A DNA stretch of 64,000 nt from JAXGOI01 sp040767605 (GCA_040767605.1 JAXGOI010000001.1:1-64000); one strand, 5' to 3'. Counted from the stretch's first letter, positions 1-8,211 are shown. Made by a program: numbers and translations. Notes: generated by a model from the sequence alone, not told the origin.

Positions 1-53
1 AAAGGCTCTTTTTGTATTCCGCCGCCCAATGCCTAGGCGGAAAGGAATACTTT

Positions 54-596
54 ATGAAGATTCGAGTTTTATATGAAGACAACATCAAAAACGGTCACAA
101 GAACTACACCACAATTGAAATTCCAGATGGAGATTATAGCGTCATGTTGGATATCGATTATGAACAACGTCTTGCAGAGGCAAAGCCGGAAAAGAAGGCG
201 GAAGTGAAGCGCTGTGAGACTCTACAAGAAATGTTTGACCTCATGAACAACAAGGAATACAACCATTGGCGTCGCTACCATAGGCATCTTGGTAACCCAA
301 AGACACCTTATCGAAAAGATGATGAGGTTGAAATAGATGTCATGGATACTTTCGCTGACAACTCTCAGGAGATAGAACGGAGTCTCCAAAATGAGTACGA
401 ATCTGTCTGCTCATGGATACGCACCGCTCTTGGCAAAAAGCAGGACTGGGCAGATATGTTCATTGCAGTACGTATCGACGGTATGTCGATTCGAGAATAT
501 GCCAGTTCCATCGGTGTAAGTGAAAATAACATTACTCAGAAATTAAAACGAGCTACAAAGAAATTAGAACAAGAATATAAAAACCGTCAGATTTGA
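54..596 (+). CDS. Sigma-70 region 4-like protein of an integrative element
   Basis: A 180-residue protein whose last 50 residues resemble a sigma-70 region 4 helix-turn-helix (SIREYASSIGVSENNITQKL followed by a basic helix). The first half is charged and has no recognised domain. Such proteins are common in clostridial ICEs, where they are annotated as sigma factors or HTH proteins and probably act in element gene regulation. The ATG at 54 is preferred because AAAGGAA lies eight bases upstream; a longer frame from 12 has no ribosome binding site. A small CCGCC/GGCGG hairpin (20-40) abuts the ribosome binding site and could modulate translation. Target promoters are unknown. Confidence 0.7.
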   Translation: MKIRVLYEDNIKNGHKNYTTIEIPDGDYSVMLDIDYEQRLAEAKPEKKAEVKRCETLQEMFDLMNNKEYNHWRRYHRHLGNPKTPYRKDDEVEIDVMDTFADNSQEIERSLQNEYESVCSWIRTALGKKQDWADMFIAVRIDGMSIREYASSIGVSENNITQKLKRATKKLEQEYKNRQI

Positions 597-620
597 CCTT
601 CTCCCAAGGCTACTAGGTAG

Positions 621-636
621 GAGGTCAAGACCTCCA
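621..636. promoter_or_regulatory. Perfect short palindrome ahead of antirepressor gene
   Basis: GGAGGTCAAGACCTCC is a 16-base palindrome followed by a run of A. It sits in the 63-base gap between the sigma-like gene and the antirepressor. It could be a weak terminator on the minus strand, an operator, or a decoy Shine-Dalgarno sequence; the sequence alone does not decide. Confidence 0.35.
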
Positions 637-659
637 AAAAACACAAGGAGGTAATTCGA

Positions 660-1439
660 ATGGAATTACAAGTATACAAAAATGCAGAGTTCGGTTCTGT
701 GCGTACTACAACGATTGGTGGTCAACCTTATTTTGTTGGCAAGGATGTAGCAAGCATACTCGGTTATACAAATACCCGAAAAGCATTAATTGATCATGTT
801 GATGAAGATGACAAGGGGGTAACGAAATGTGACACCCTTGGTGGAAAACAGGATTTGATTATCATCAATGAATCCGGCCTTTATAGCCTTATCCTCTCAA
901 GCAAGATGCCAAATGCTAAAAAGTTTAAACGCTGGGTCACCAGTGAAGTACTCCCTGCTATTCGGAAACATGGACTTTATGCAACAGATGATTTAATTGC
1001 AAATCCTGACCTGGCCATTGCTGCATTTACTGCATTAAAAGAAGAACGTGAAAAGAATAAGAAGCTGATGGCGGCCGTTGCGATTGGTCAACAACAAATT
1101 GCTGAGATGAAACCCAAGGCTACTTATTATGATGTGGTTCTTAAATGTAGGGATGCAGTCAATATCTCTGTGATTGCTAAAGATTACGGTTGGAGTGCCA
1201 TTCGCATGAACGAATACCTTCATGAAAAAGGGTTTCAGTTTAAGCAAGGTGACATTTGGCTTCTTTATCAAAAGTATGCTCCAAATGGATATACCAAGAC
1301 TAACACTCACATTTATGAAGATAGCAAAGGTATCCAACATACGAAAGTGCATACCAAGTGGACGCAAAAAGGAAGACTTTTTATCTACGAACAATTAAAG
1401 GTGGATGGTATTTATCCGCAGATTGAGATGGAGGTGTGA
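660..1439 (+). CDS. Phage-type antirepressor, Bro-N plus KilA-C domains
   Basis: 259 residues. Residues 1-110 match the Bro-N fold (YFVGKDVASILGYTN, then DLIIINESGLYSLILSSKMP and the FKRWVTSEVLPAIRKHG signature). Residues 150-255 match the KilA-C/ANT domain (ISVIAKDYGWSAIRMNEYL, then a C-terminal WTQKGRLFIYEQL). Proteins of this architecture counteract prophage repressors or regulate element induction. The start is supported by a strong AAGGAGG nine bases upstream. The next gene follows after one base, so the two are probably co-transcribed. It appears intact, unlike most genes to its right. Confidence 0.9.
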   Translation: MELQVYKNAEFGSVRTTTIGGQPYFVGKDVASILGYTNTRKALIDHVDEDDKGVTKCDTLGGKQDLIIINESGLYSLILSSKMPNAKKFKRWVTSEVLPAIRKHGLYATDDLIANPDLAIAAFTALKEEREKNKKLMAAVAIGQQQIAEMKPKATYYDVVLKCRDAVNISVIAKDYGWSAIRMNEYLHEKGFQFKQGDIWLLYQKYAPNGYTKTNTHIYEDSKGIQHTKVHTKWTQKGRLFIYEQLKVDGIYPQIEMEV

Positions 1440-1440
1440 T

Positions 1441-1875
1441 ATGGGAATCAATATGAACAACGCAGAAGGGTATCATGACCCAACTCCTCATAAAGCACTT
1501 AGCAATATCACTCGTGAGGAAAAGGCAGCAGCAAAAGCTGCCTTTAAGCCCCTTGTCTATATTTGCTCTCCATTTAGTGGCGATATAGAAAACAACAATA
1601 AGCGCACACGAGCATTTTGTCGTTTTGCTTTAGACAAGGGCAATATCCCGCTTGCTCCACATCTTATGTTTCCGCAATTCATGGATGATAACAATGAACA
1701 GGAACGTGACCAGGCTATTTTCATGGATATTATCCTGATGGGTAAATGCCAAGAGGTCTGGGTTCTAGGTGATGTGATTTCAAGAGGTATGAGTATTGAA
1801 ATCGAAAAGGCAAAGAAACGCAGACAGCCGGTCAGATATTTTAATAAGGATTTTAAGGAGGTAGAGTCTCTATGA
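1441..1875 (+). CDS. DUF4406-like (nucleoside 2-deoxyribosyltransferase fold) element protein
   Basis: 144 residues. The core VYICSPFSGDIENN and the later acidic segment VWVLGDVISRGMSIEI resemble DUF4406/DUF7768 proteins, which share the Rossmann-like fold of nucleoside 2-deoxyribosyltransferases and occur widely in phages and ICEs. No enzymatic role has been shown for most members. The ATG at 1441 is chosen because GATGGAGGTG lies just upstream inside the end of the antirepressor gene; the frame can be extended to 1405 but without a ribosome binding site. The next fragment begins inside its last codons (ATG at 1872), showing tight operon packing. Confidence 0.7.
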   Translation: MGINMNNAEGYHDPTPHKALSNITREEKAAAKAAFKPLVYICSPFSGDIENNNKRTRAFCRFALDKGNIPLAPHLMFPQFMDDNNEQERDQAIFMDIILMGKCQEVWVLGDVISRGMSIEIEKAKKRRQPVRYFNKDFKEVESL

Positions 1876-2070
1876 AGATAGCATACGGCAACAGCCGGAT
1901 GGATAAAAAGTGGAAAAACACAGACATCAGTTGGGAGGACTTCTGCTCCCGTGTTAAGACCACACAGCGTACCACAGAAACCGTAGAAGAATATCGAAAA
2001 ATGAGAAAAGGTGGTCAAGATTCCATTAAAGATGTCGGAGGTTTTGTTGGCGGTCACTTAAAAGATGGTA
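1872..2070 (+). pseudogene. N-terminal fragment of VapE-type/ICE primase
   Basis: The first 60-65 residues (KIAYGNSRMDKKWKNTDISW, then FCSRVKTTQRTTETVEEYRK and DVGGFVGGHLKDG) resemble the start of the large virulence-associated E/primase-helicase proteins of clostridial ICEs, which are several hundred residues long. Here the frame ends at 2090, and from about 2065 the DNA belongs to a serine recombinase tail in another frame. This is therefore a 3'-truncated remnant created by a deletion or recombination junction at about 2064-2070. Confidence 0.6.
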
Positions 2071-2256
2071 GTAGAAGACGCCTCTCTTAGTGGCGAGAAT
2101 GAGCGAATCAATGAGTTGATTGAATTTATCCGCAAGAACATATTCCGAACCTTAGAATATGATGATAAGCTAGTGAGGAAGATAATCCAGAGCGTTACAG
2201 TCTATGAAGACCACTTCGTCATAGCCTTCAAATCAGGTTTCGAAATGGAAGTATGA
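2065..2256 (+). pseudogene. C-terminal fragment of a large serine recombinase
   Basis: About 60 residues. The pattern ELIEFIRKNIFRTLEYDDKL followed by VRKIIQSVTVYEDHFVIAFK and a short GFEMEV end is typical of the extreme C-terminus of large (Tn4451/TnpX-like) serine recombinases, where a conserved helix precedes a beta strand carrying the V-YEDH-V-FK pattern. The catalytic and zinc-ribbon parts are missing. The fragment is joined directly to the primase remnant. The tail of the truncated recombinase at 25986 has the same general form, but I cannot say that they derive from the same gene. Confidence 0.6.
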
Positions 2257-2529
2257 GATGCATTTGATTATTTTTGTATTGAACACATCGTTTTGTTGTG
2301 TTATTCTATAGGTTGATATAACCTCACTTAAGTTTTGGAAATCATTATTCATGAATCGAGTTATGGATTCTTTTTGACGGCGTAGGCGTTCTGCCTCTTG
2401 CAACAGCTCATTGTTGCTCTTATTGTAAACGGCGGGCTCAAGATATTTTTTGGTCATCAGCCCAACCAATACATTTCGCTGTACCACATTTTCTTCGAGT
2501 TTCTTGTCAATCGCCTGAATGCTTTCCAT
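2257..2529 (-). pseudogene. Inverted middle fragment of a large serine recombinase (coiled-coil region)
   Basis: The minus-strand frame encodes IDKKLEENVVQRNVLVGLMT and NKSNNELLQEAERLRRQKES, the coiled-coil region that follows the zinc ribbon in large serine recombinases. The start, catalytic domain and end are absent. It runs head-on into the plus-strand recombinase tail ending at 2256, so two recombinase pieces now lie in opposite orientation. This implies an inversion or two separate degraded copies. The last 25 residues of the frame (to 2233) are probably read-through. Confidence 0.55.
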
Positions 2530-2746
2530 ACTCTATGCAGCGCCTTAATCTCCTTGCTTGCTTAATTGCACAAGGTATCTTAGATATTCGTATCGCATAT
2601 ACCGAAGATAAAAAAGGTATAGGTATGTACCACGAAAAGATGGGACTTATTGAAGATGCTGATGGCAATGTAGTTGCCTTTTCTGGATCAATGAATGAAT
2701 CCGCTACTGCCATGTCCATTAACTATGAAACTATTGCGTCTGGTTG
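2530..2746 (+). pseudogene. Internal fragment of a PLD-domain/DEAD-box helicase
   Basis: A 70-residue frame with RLNLLACLIAQGILDIRIAY, then GIGMYHEKMGLIEDADGNVV and FSGSMNESATAM. This is characteristic of the N-terminal phospholipase-D-like domain (HxK and SxN elements) of large helicases carried by ICEs. The protein is normally over 800 residues and here both ends are missing. The frame stops just after the YET segment, where a different fragment begins in another frame. Confidence 0.55.
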
Positions 2747-2975
2747 ATGCCAAAGGAAAAACAGATGTAGAAATTTATAAGCGGGCCAATCTCGACAGAA
2801 AACTGTTTTCAAAAATCAGAACTAGCAAGGGGTATATGCCAAGCAAACGCACTGCTATTGCCCTTGCAGTGGCATTGGAATTGAATCTTGACGAAACCGA
2901 CGATCTTTTGGAGCGAGCGGGTTATGCTCTTTCCCACAGCCAGAAGTTTGATGTGATTGTTGAGCCATTTAGGCG
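2740..2975 (+). pseudogene. C-terminal fragment of a macrodomain/ADP-ribose-hydrolase family protein
   Basis: Residues from LLRLVDAKGKTDVEIYKRAN through DRKLFSKIRTSKGYMPSKRT and LDETDDLLERAGYALSHSQK match the conserved C-terminal helical, XRE-like tail that follows the macrodomain in many clostridial O-acetyl-ADP-ribose deacetylase-type proteins. The macrodomain itself is absent and the usual final residues are replaced by unrelated sequence after the VIVEPF segment. The fragment is therefore cut at both sides. Confidence 0.5.
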
Positions 2976-2989
2976 AAGTGCTAACAAAA

Positions 2990-3283
2990 TTCGCGCAAAA
3001 CTTCAGGCTGCGCTTTTACCGTTATGGCGGTGAGGAATTTGTGGCAATGGCATATGGATATGACGAAAAAGAGCTGATATCCATCGCGGAGAGCCTGCGG
3101 ATTTCCGTTCAGAGCAAAGATATAGACGGACATTCTATTACAGTCAGTATCGGGGTTGCCTATTGCGGTGATGAACAGGTTAGAAATTATGAAAATATAA
3201 TCGATCGGGCGGATAAAGCCGCCTATGCCGCTAAGAGTGCTGGGCGGAATAAAATATGTCTGGACGGAACAAAATGCAGGTAA
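2990..3283 (+). pseudogene. C-terminal half of a GGDEF diguanylate cyclase domain
   Basis: About 95 residues beginning with FYRYGGEEFVAM (the GGDEF active-site loop in its GGEEF form), followed by ITVSIGVAYCGDEQ and the C-terminal helix ADKAAYAAKSAGRNKICL. All three are hallmarks of diguanylate cyclases, which make cyclic di-GMP. The N-terminal half of the domain and any sensor domain are missing, and the piece is fused to the macrodomain-protein remnant at about 2975-2990. With only half a domain it should be non-functional. Confidence 0.7.
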
Positions 3284-3493
3284 ATTCATAGAATATTTAG
3301 AGCATGGAAAGCATTTTACATAAATTACCCTGCCGCCTGGGGGACAATTAAGTAAGCACCAGGCTTAATTGCTATCAGAATTGCAGAGACAGGATAGGGG
3401 AAGTAATGAATCCGCTTTTTGAAGGAGAGAAACAGCCGAAGAAGGCAATTTACATACCATGGCGGAATGTCTAAAAAGGCGGAGGACAGAATT

Positions 3494-4123
3494 ATGCCTG
3501 AAATATGGGAGGAAAGTTTTATAGAAAATAAAATGATATGGGGGTTTGAACCTGCGGATTCGGCAATTTTAGTAAAAAACTTTTTTCTTGAAAATGGGGT
3601 AGGAGATATATTAATACCCGGTATTGGATATGGCAGAAATGCAAAAATTTTTATTAATAACGGAATAAATGTAACGGGTATTGAAATCTCTAAAGCGGCA
3701 ATTAATTTGGCGCAAAAAAATGATGTTAATATTAAGATTCACCATGGGTCAGTAAGTGATATGCCTTTTGATGAGAAGCTTTATGAGGGTATATTTTGTT
3801 ATGCACTTATTCACTTATTAGATAGTGAGGAGAGACATAAATTTATTAAAGATTGTTATAATCAGCTAAAACCCGGCGGATATATGATTTTTACCGCCAT
3901 TTCAAAAGAAACCCCAATGTACGGAAAAGGCAAACAATTAGGCAAAGATTATTTTGAGATAACAGCAGGAATGAAAATATTTTTTTATGATTTGGATTCA
4001 ATAAAGCGGGAATTCTCCAATTATGGATTGATAGAAATTAGTGAGATTATTGAGCCCCATAAAAATGACGCAAGTAAGCCTCCATTTAAATATATATTTG
4101 TGAAGTGCCAAAAGAAAATATAA
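3494..4123 (+). CDS. Class I SAM-dependent methyltransferase (TehB/TPMT-like)
   Basis: 209 residues. The SAM-binding glycine loop is ILIPGIGYGRNA (near residue 42). It is followed by an acidic strand end (VTGIEISKAA) and a FCYALIHLL strand, with the LKPGGYMIFTAIS motif typical of class I methyltransferases of the thiopurine/tellurite-resistance type. These transfer a methyl group from SAM to small molecules; the substrate cannot be told from sequence. The ATG at 3494 has a clear GGAGGACAG ahead of it, while the longer frame from 3419 does not. It marks the return to intact chromosomal genes after the element remnants. A 3'-terminal region of over 500 bases without a clear gene follows. Confidence 0.8.
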   Translation: MPEIWEESFIENKMIWGFEPADSAILVKNFFLENGVGDILIPGIGYGRNAKIFINNGINVTGIEISKAAINLAQKNDVNIKIHHGSVSDMPFDEKLYEGIFCYALIHLLDSEERHKFIKDCYNQLKPGGYMIFTAISKETPMYGKGKQLGKDYFEITAGMKIFFYDLDSIKREFSNYGLIEISEIIEPHKNDASKPPFKYIFVKCQKKI

Positions 4124-4377
4124 AGGCATAAGGGCTAATTTATAACCCTTATATTATGCGGGGCTAATAATATATATTAATCATTGGGGAATGGCTAACC
4201 CCTATGGCAGCTTTATGGGCTCCCTAAGGCGCATGGTTTGCGAAGTATTGATGTTAAAGAAGGCTAAATAATAGGGCTAGAAAAGAATGCCCGGAAATAA
4301 AGCTATAAAGAATAAAGAATAAAGAATAAAGGGAGGATATTGAACATTAATTATATAATGATATAGTACAGCCACAG

Positions 4378-4410
4378 GCCGGCAGAGGGGAAACCCCATG
4401 GCGGCTTTTT
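4378..4410 (+). terminator. Terminator-like hairpin
   Basis: Arms GCCGGCAGAGGGG and CCCCATGGCGGC, separated by AAA and followed by TTTTT. The stem has mismatches in the middle but a strong GGGG/CCCC top. It could end a transcript from upstream. Confidence 0.45.
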
Positions 4411-4593
4411 ATATAAATAAAGCAGAGAAAATTTCTGATATATTAATACAATTAAGTATCTCTCCCTTTCAAGTAATCCGCTTGATAAGGGGGAACTCTT
4501 ATTAAAACAGCAAAGTGCTTTAGATAAAAGCAATATTTATTTTTTAGCAAAAGAATATGCCGGATAAAATCAGGCAAAATCAAAGGTAAAATA

Positions 4594-4602
4594 TGCTATA
4601 AT
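4594..4602 (+). promoter_or_regulatory. Extended -10 promoter element for antiporter gene
   Basis: TGCTATAAT is a perfect extended -10 element about 70 bases before the antiporter start. No convincing -35 hexamer is visible at the right spacing, as expected for extended -10 promoters. The assignment is by pattern only. Confidence 0.4.
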
Positions 4603-4672
4603 TATTAGAATGGGTAAAATTTGCTATTACCATCTAATCTTATTATTAACCCCGGAGAAAGGAAAACTCTTT

Positions 4673-6289
4673 ATGCAGTATTTAATTATAGGTATTATCT
4701 TTATTCTGGCCCTTTTTGCCATTCAACTTTCCACTAAGCGTGGGGTACCGGCTTTACTTTTATTTATTGTTCTGGGAATGATTTTTGGTGCGATAGGTTT
4801 TGAATTTGATGATTTTAATTTTTCTTATAACTTTTCTACTTTTGCCTTAATGGTTATTATGTTTTATGGCGGTTTTGGCACTAATTGGAAGATGGCAAAG
4901 CCGGTTGCCAAGGAAGCTATTGTCCTTAGCTCCCTTGGGGTTGTGGTAACCGCCTTAACTACCGGGCTTTTTTTGCATTATGTTTTAGGGTTTAAATTAT
5001 TGGAGGGTATGCTTATTGGTTCTATTGTCGGTTCTACCGATTATGCCAGCGTTTTAAATATATTGCGTTCAAAAAACCTGAACTTAAAATATAATACGGC
5101 ATCCTTGCTTGAGCTCGAAAGCGGCTCTAACGACCCAACGGCCTATACCATGACCATGGTATTCTTATCTTTAATTTTAGGTTCAAATGTATCCGCCCCT
5201 ATTATGATTTTATCTCAGATATCCTTTGGGCTTGCCGTTGGTTTTCTTTTTGCCTATTTTATTGGCAAATTAATTAAAATGCTCCCCATTAAAGCGGATG
5301 GGCTTTATGCAGTCTTTATGGTTTCCGCCATGCTTATTACCTATTCCGTAACAGATTTTATCGGCGGAAACGGCTACCTAGCCCTGTATATTTTAGGTAT
5401 TTACCTTGGCAATGTGGAATTCAGGGGCAAGCGGGATATTGTATATTTTTTCGATGGCTTTACGCAAATTATCCAAATCGGCCTCTTTTTCATCCTGGGC
5501 TTGTTATCTGACTTTACAAAGCTGATTCCTGCATTGCCAATAGCCCTGGCTGTTTTTGCTTTTATGACTATCTTCGCCCGCCCGATATCCGTTTACGGGC
5601 TTATGCTGCCGTTTCGTCTCAAGGGCAATCAGCTTAAAATTATTTCCCTTGCGGGAATCCGGGGTGCCGCCGCTATTGCCTTTGCAATTATGGCCGTAAA
5701 TGGCAACCCGGGGTTCTCTATAGATATTTTCCATATAGTATTTGGTATTTGTGTATTTTCTTCATTAATTCAAGGTTCTTTAATGCCTCCTGCGGCAAAA
5801 AAATGGGATATACTTGACCCCAACGATACGGTTTTAAATACATTTAACTTTTATCAGGATAAAGCTGAAATCGGCTTTTTAGAAACAGTAATTCATCCGG
5901 GCAGCAGTTTAATCGGCAGCCAGGTAAAAGATTTAAACCTTAAATTTGATTTTATTGTAGCCAAGATTGAGCGGGCTGGTAAAATGATTGTCCCCCGGGG
6001 GCATATAACCCTGGAAGAAAATGATATAATTGTTTTGGGGGGCGAATTATATTTTGATGAAAGCGGGCAGAATCTGATTGAATTTACCATTCCCAAGGGG
6101 CATAAATGGGTAAATAAATATATAAAAGATTTGGATTTACATTATGACCGCCTTGTTGTAATGGTGCAACGGGGAGGCAGCGGGGTTGTTGTCCCAACCG
6201 GGGATACTTTACTATTAGAAAATGATAAAGTAATTATGTTGAAGTTGGATCAAAAACCGAAAGAAACTGTTGCGCGCAAGAAGGGTTAG
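4673..6289 (+). CDS. CPA1-family K+/H+ (cation/proton) antiporter with TrkA-C domains
   Basis: 538 residues. About twelve hydrophobic segments (residues 2-390) form a monovalent cation:proton antiporter domain; the segment GSIVGSTDYASVLNILRSKN followed by LELESGSNDPTAY carries the conserved acidic ion-binding residues. Residues 405-530 contain two TrkA-C-like (RCK-C) regulatory modules (SSLIGSQVKDLNL with a DIIVLGG end; KYIKDLDL with DKVIML). This architecture matches NhaP2/CvrA-type K+/H+ antiporters of the cytoplasmic membrane used in K+ efflux and pH control. The ATG at 4673 follows GGAGAAAGGA; the 21-codon extension upstream lacks a ribosome binding site. It appears monocistronic. Confidence 0.85.
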   Translation: MQYLIIGIIFILALFAIQLSTKRGVPALLLFIVLGMIFGAIGFEFDDFNFSYNFSTFALMVIMFYGGFGTNWKMAKPVAKEAIVLSSLGVVVTALTTGLFLHYVLGFKLLEGMLIGSIVGSTDYASVLNILRSKNLNLKYNTASLLELESGSNDPTAYTMTMVFLSLILGSNVSAPIMILSQISFGLAVGFLFAYFIGKLIKMLPIKADGLYAVFMVSAMLITYSVTDFIGGNGYLALYILGIYLGNVEFRGKRDIVYFFDGFTQIIQIGLFFILGLLSDFTKLIPALPIALAVFAFMTIFARPISVYGLMLPFRLKGNQLKIISLAGIRGAAAIAFAIMAVNGNPGFSIDIFHIVFGICVFSSLIQGSLMPPAAKKWDILDPNDTVLNTFNFYQDKAEIGFLETVIHPGSSLIGSQVKDLNLKFDFIVAKIERAGKMIVPRGHITLEENDIIVLGGELYFDESGQNLIEFTIPKGHKWVNKYIKDLDLHYDRLVVMVQRGGSGVVVPTGDTLLLENDKVIMLKLDQKPKETVARKKG

Positions 6290-6385
6290 ATATTTTTTGA
6301 AATTCTTCGCTGGGGTAATTAGATTAGAGAATGGATAAAAAATTTTTATTGTAACGCTAAATTTAAAATTAAACTGAGGGTTTGC

Positions 6386-6880
6386 ATGGTAAGTAAAAAA
6401 GACGCAGTTGAAATAATTTTATACGCCGAAGAAAATGAAATTGCTATTTGGTTAGACGGCGGTTGGGGGGTTGATGCTCTATTGGGGGAAGAAACAAGGC
6501 CCCATAACGATATCGATTTATTTGTAGAAAAAAATAATAGCCATAAATTCATTGAAATATTAAAAGAAAAAGGCTTTTCAGAAAGGACAGAAGCGTATAC
6601 AACTGCATCCCATACTGTTTGGAAGGACGCCAAAGGTAGAATAATTGATCTCCATATATTTGAGTTTAACAGGCAAAGGCATATCGTTTTTGAGGGAGAG
6701 ACATATCCGCCAAATGTATTTAGCGGCATTGGTAAAATAGGCGATAAAGTTGTAAATTGCATAGCTGCTGAAAATCAAGTTTTATTTCACTTAGGCTATG
6801 AGCATGATGAAAATGATATTCATGATGTAAGTTTACTCTGCGAGAGATTTAATCTTCCTATTCCGGAGGAATATAAATAA
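6386..6880 (+). CDS. Lnu-like nucleotidyltransferase (lincosamide nucleotidyltransferase family)
   Basis: 164 residues, the length usual for small lincosamide nucleotidyltransferases of the LnuA/LnuC type. The nucleotidyltransferase signature is visible: GGWGVDALLG at 25-34 and the metal-binding pair D42/D44 in PHNDIDLF. A conserved HTVWKDAKGRIIDLHIF and a C-terminal FHLGYEHDENDIHDV helix follow. In the family these enzymes adenylylate lincosamide antibiotics, but homologues in environmental chromosomes may act on other hydroxyl compounds. Nothing around it suggests a resistance cassette: no IS, and base composition like its neighbours. The ATG at 6386 has GAGGG upstream. The family assignment is good; the substrate is not established. 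Confidence 0.75.
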   Translation: MVSKKDAVEIILYAEENEIAIWLDGGWGVDALLGEETRPHNDIDLFVEKNNSHKFIEILKEKGFSERTEAYTTASHTVWKDAKGRIIDLHIFEFNRQRHIVFEGETYPPNVFSGIGKIGDKVVNCIAAENQVLFHLGYEHDENDIHDVSLLCERFNLPIPEEYK

Positions 6881-7052
6881 CAGGGCAGGTTTTAGTTTAT
6901 TCTTAAATCTAAACATAAAAGCATCCTGCTTTATAATTTTTATTTAGTGCCTCTATGGTTTTAAAGCCTATTCATCATCTGCCGGATATCCGCAGGGCTT
7001 AAATTCCGCCCCAAATTTATCTTTCTAAATGCCGATCTTTTTATTAATGTCC

Positions 7053-7074
7053 GCCCGCTAAAATTTTAGCGGGC
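7053..7074. terminator. Palindromic hairpin (likely bidirectional terminator)
   Basis: An almost loopless 22-base palindrome (GCCCGCTAAAA / TTTTAGCGGGC) in the 275-base gap after the nucleotidyltransferase gene. It could fold as a GC-capped stem with an AT apex. The T-run downstream is weak, so termination is likely but not certain. Confidence 0.55.
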
Positions 7075-7154
7075 CTAATTATTGTTATTGCATATATTAC
7101 TAATCTTATATATAATAGTATTTAATCCTAATATCAAGATAACGGAGTGGTACT

Positions 7155-7541
7155 TTGCATTTTAAAACAGCTCTACTGGTTTCACTGGGTTTTATATTTC
7201 TTGGTTTAGGGGCTATCGGTTTGCTGTTACCAGTATGGCCGACAACCCCTTTTGTTTTACTTTCTGCCGCCTGTCTTTCTTCGTCGCCAAGGATTAAAGC
7301 CCGGATAGTTAAAATTCCCTTTTTTCGGGAGCATATTGAAAACTATCAAAAAAGAACAGGGCTTACCCCTAAAATTATCTGGATTAGCCTGATTTGGCTA
7401 TGGGGTATGCTTTTTATTTCAATAATATTGCTTAATATCTTATGGATTAGGGCATTGCTCTTTCTTATTGGTTTTGCTGTTACAATTCATATTCTCTGGA
7501 TGTCTAAAGCTAAAGACAGCCAAAGGGGCAGGGTGGAATGA
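7155..7541 (+). CDS. DUF454 (YbaN-like) inner membrane protein
   Basis: 128 residues starting at TTG, with AACGGAGTGG placed upstream. Residues 5-45 form a helical hairpin with LGFIFLGLGAIGLLLPVWPT followed by TPFVLLSAACLSSSP, the signature of the DUF454/YbaN family. A cytoplasmic amphipathic segment follows, and then two further membrane helices (residues 73-115). The function of the family is unknown. The stop codon overlaps the start of the next membrane protein gene (ATGA), so the two are translationally coupled. Confidence 0.8.
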   Translation: MHFKTALLVSLGFIFLGLGAIGLLLPVWPTTPFVLLSAACLSSSPRIKARIVKIPFFREHIENYQKRTGLTPKIIWISLIWLWGMLFISIILLNILWIRALLFLIGFAVTIHILWMSKAKDSQRGRVE

Positions 7542-8188
7542 AACGCGTATTTGGAATTACAGAAGCCGTGTTTGATATATTTTATCTTCTTTTTGCCTTG
7601 GTTTTAGCCTTTATACTTCTTTTTATTAAAACGGGGAATACTGCCCAAAGCCTTGCAGGCATCATGGCTTTATGCCTCGTTTTCGGGGATTCCTTTCATT
7701 TAATACCCCGCTTAGCCGTTATTAAAACGGGAAGAGAAGATCAATTTCAAAAGGCCCTCGGAACCGGAAAGCAGATAACCTCTATAACTATGACCGTATT
7801 CTATGTATTTTTATGGCAAATCGGGATAATTCTTTTTTCGCCAAAAAATATTAATATTTGGTCTAATATAGTTTATATACTGGCGGCCATGCGTATTTTT
7901 ATTTGTTTATTGCCTCAAAATAAATGGCAACAGCGTCATTCACCTCTAAAATGGAGTTATGCCCGTAATATTCCGTTTTTTCTGCAAGGCGCTTTAGTGG
8001 CCGCTTTATTCTTTATAGAAAGGGGCGCCTATCCCGGGCTTGGCCTGGTTTGGCTGGCTATTATTCTCAGCTTTCTTTTTTATTTGCCGGTAGTATTTTG
8101 GGCAAATAAAAACCCTAAAATAGGTATACTTATGCTGCCTAAAACCTGTGCTTATTTATGGATGCTGACTATGTTTCTGGCTTTGTAA
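7538..8188 (+). CDS. Polytopic membrane protein of unknown function
   Basis: 216 residues with six to seven predicted hydrophobic helices (around 11-30, 38-57, 80-105, 108-128, 145-162, 168-190, 197-214). Between helices 2 and 3 lie charged residues (RLAVIKTGREDQFQKALGTG). I do not recognise the family. It overlaps the DUF454 gene by four bases and ends about 50 bases before the catalase gene, so all three could share a transcript. It may act with its DUF454 neighbour in the membrane, but that is inferred from position only. Confidence 0.65.
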   Translation: MKRVFGITEAVFDIFYLLFALVLAFILLFIKTGNTAQSLAGIMALCLVFGDSFHLIPRLAVIKTGREDQFQKALGTGKQITSITMTVFYVFLWQIGIILFSPKNINIWSNIVYILAAMRIFICLLPQNKWQQRHSPLKWSYARNIPFFLQGALVAALFFIERGAYPGLGLVWLAIILSFLFYLPVVFWANKNPKIGILMLPKTCAYLWMLTMFLAL

Positions 8189-8192
8189 ATGG

Positions 8193-8211
8193 AAATATCC
8201 TTGAGATATTT
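8193..8211. promoter_or_regulatory. Inverted repeat ahead of catalase gene
   Basis: AAATATC-CTTGA-GATATTT is a perfect 7-bp inverted repeat located 30 bases before the catalase start. Its size and position fit an operator, for example of a peroxide-responsive regulator, but it does not match a consensus I can state with certainty. Confidence 0.3.

Larger units (their letters stand above)
1..3290. mobile_element. Eroded end of an integrative/conjugative or phage-like element
   Basis: This stretch carries mobile-element genes (sigma-like protein, Bro-N/KilA-C antirepressor, DUF4406-like protein, VapE-type primase start) and then, from about 2065, only partial genes joined end to end in both orientations. 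Seen directly: several open frames change protein family part-way through. Inferred: an element whose left part lies outside the window and whose right part decayed by deletions and rearrangements. The right limit is set where an intact chromosomal-type methyltransferase gene begins. No integrase or attachment site could be identified for it. Confidence 0.7.
4124..4672. other. Long intergenic region with repeat, hairpin and possible gene scrap
   Basis: About 550 bases. It holds a 7-bp tandem repeat (unit AATAAAG, four copies at 4304-4331, the first slightly divergent), a terminator-like hairpin at 4378-4410, and a stretch at 4398-4566. That last stretch would encode a plausible small-protein C-terminus only if one frameshift near 4480 is allowed (ending SNIYFLAKEYAG), so it may be a dead small gene. 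I recognise no intact gene here. Confidence 0.4.

Noticed and set aside
1557..2057. 166-codon minus-strand frame opposite the DUF4406-like gene
   Set aside because: Shadow of a well-supported plus-strand gene; composition is cysteine- and leucine-rich as expected of antisense.
4398..4566. Frameshifted small gene in the intergenic region
   Set aside because: It needs an assumed frameshift and has no known homologue; mentioned only as a possibility in the intergenic entry.
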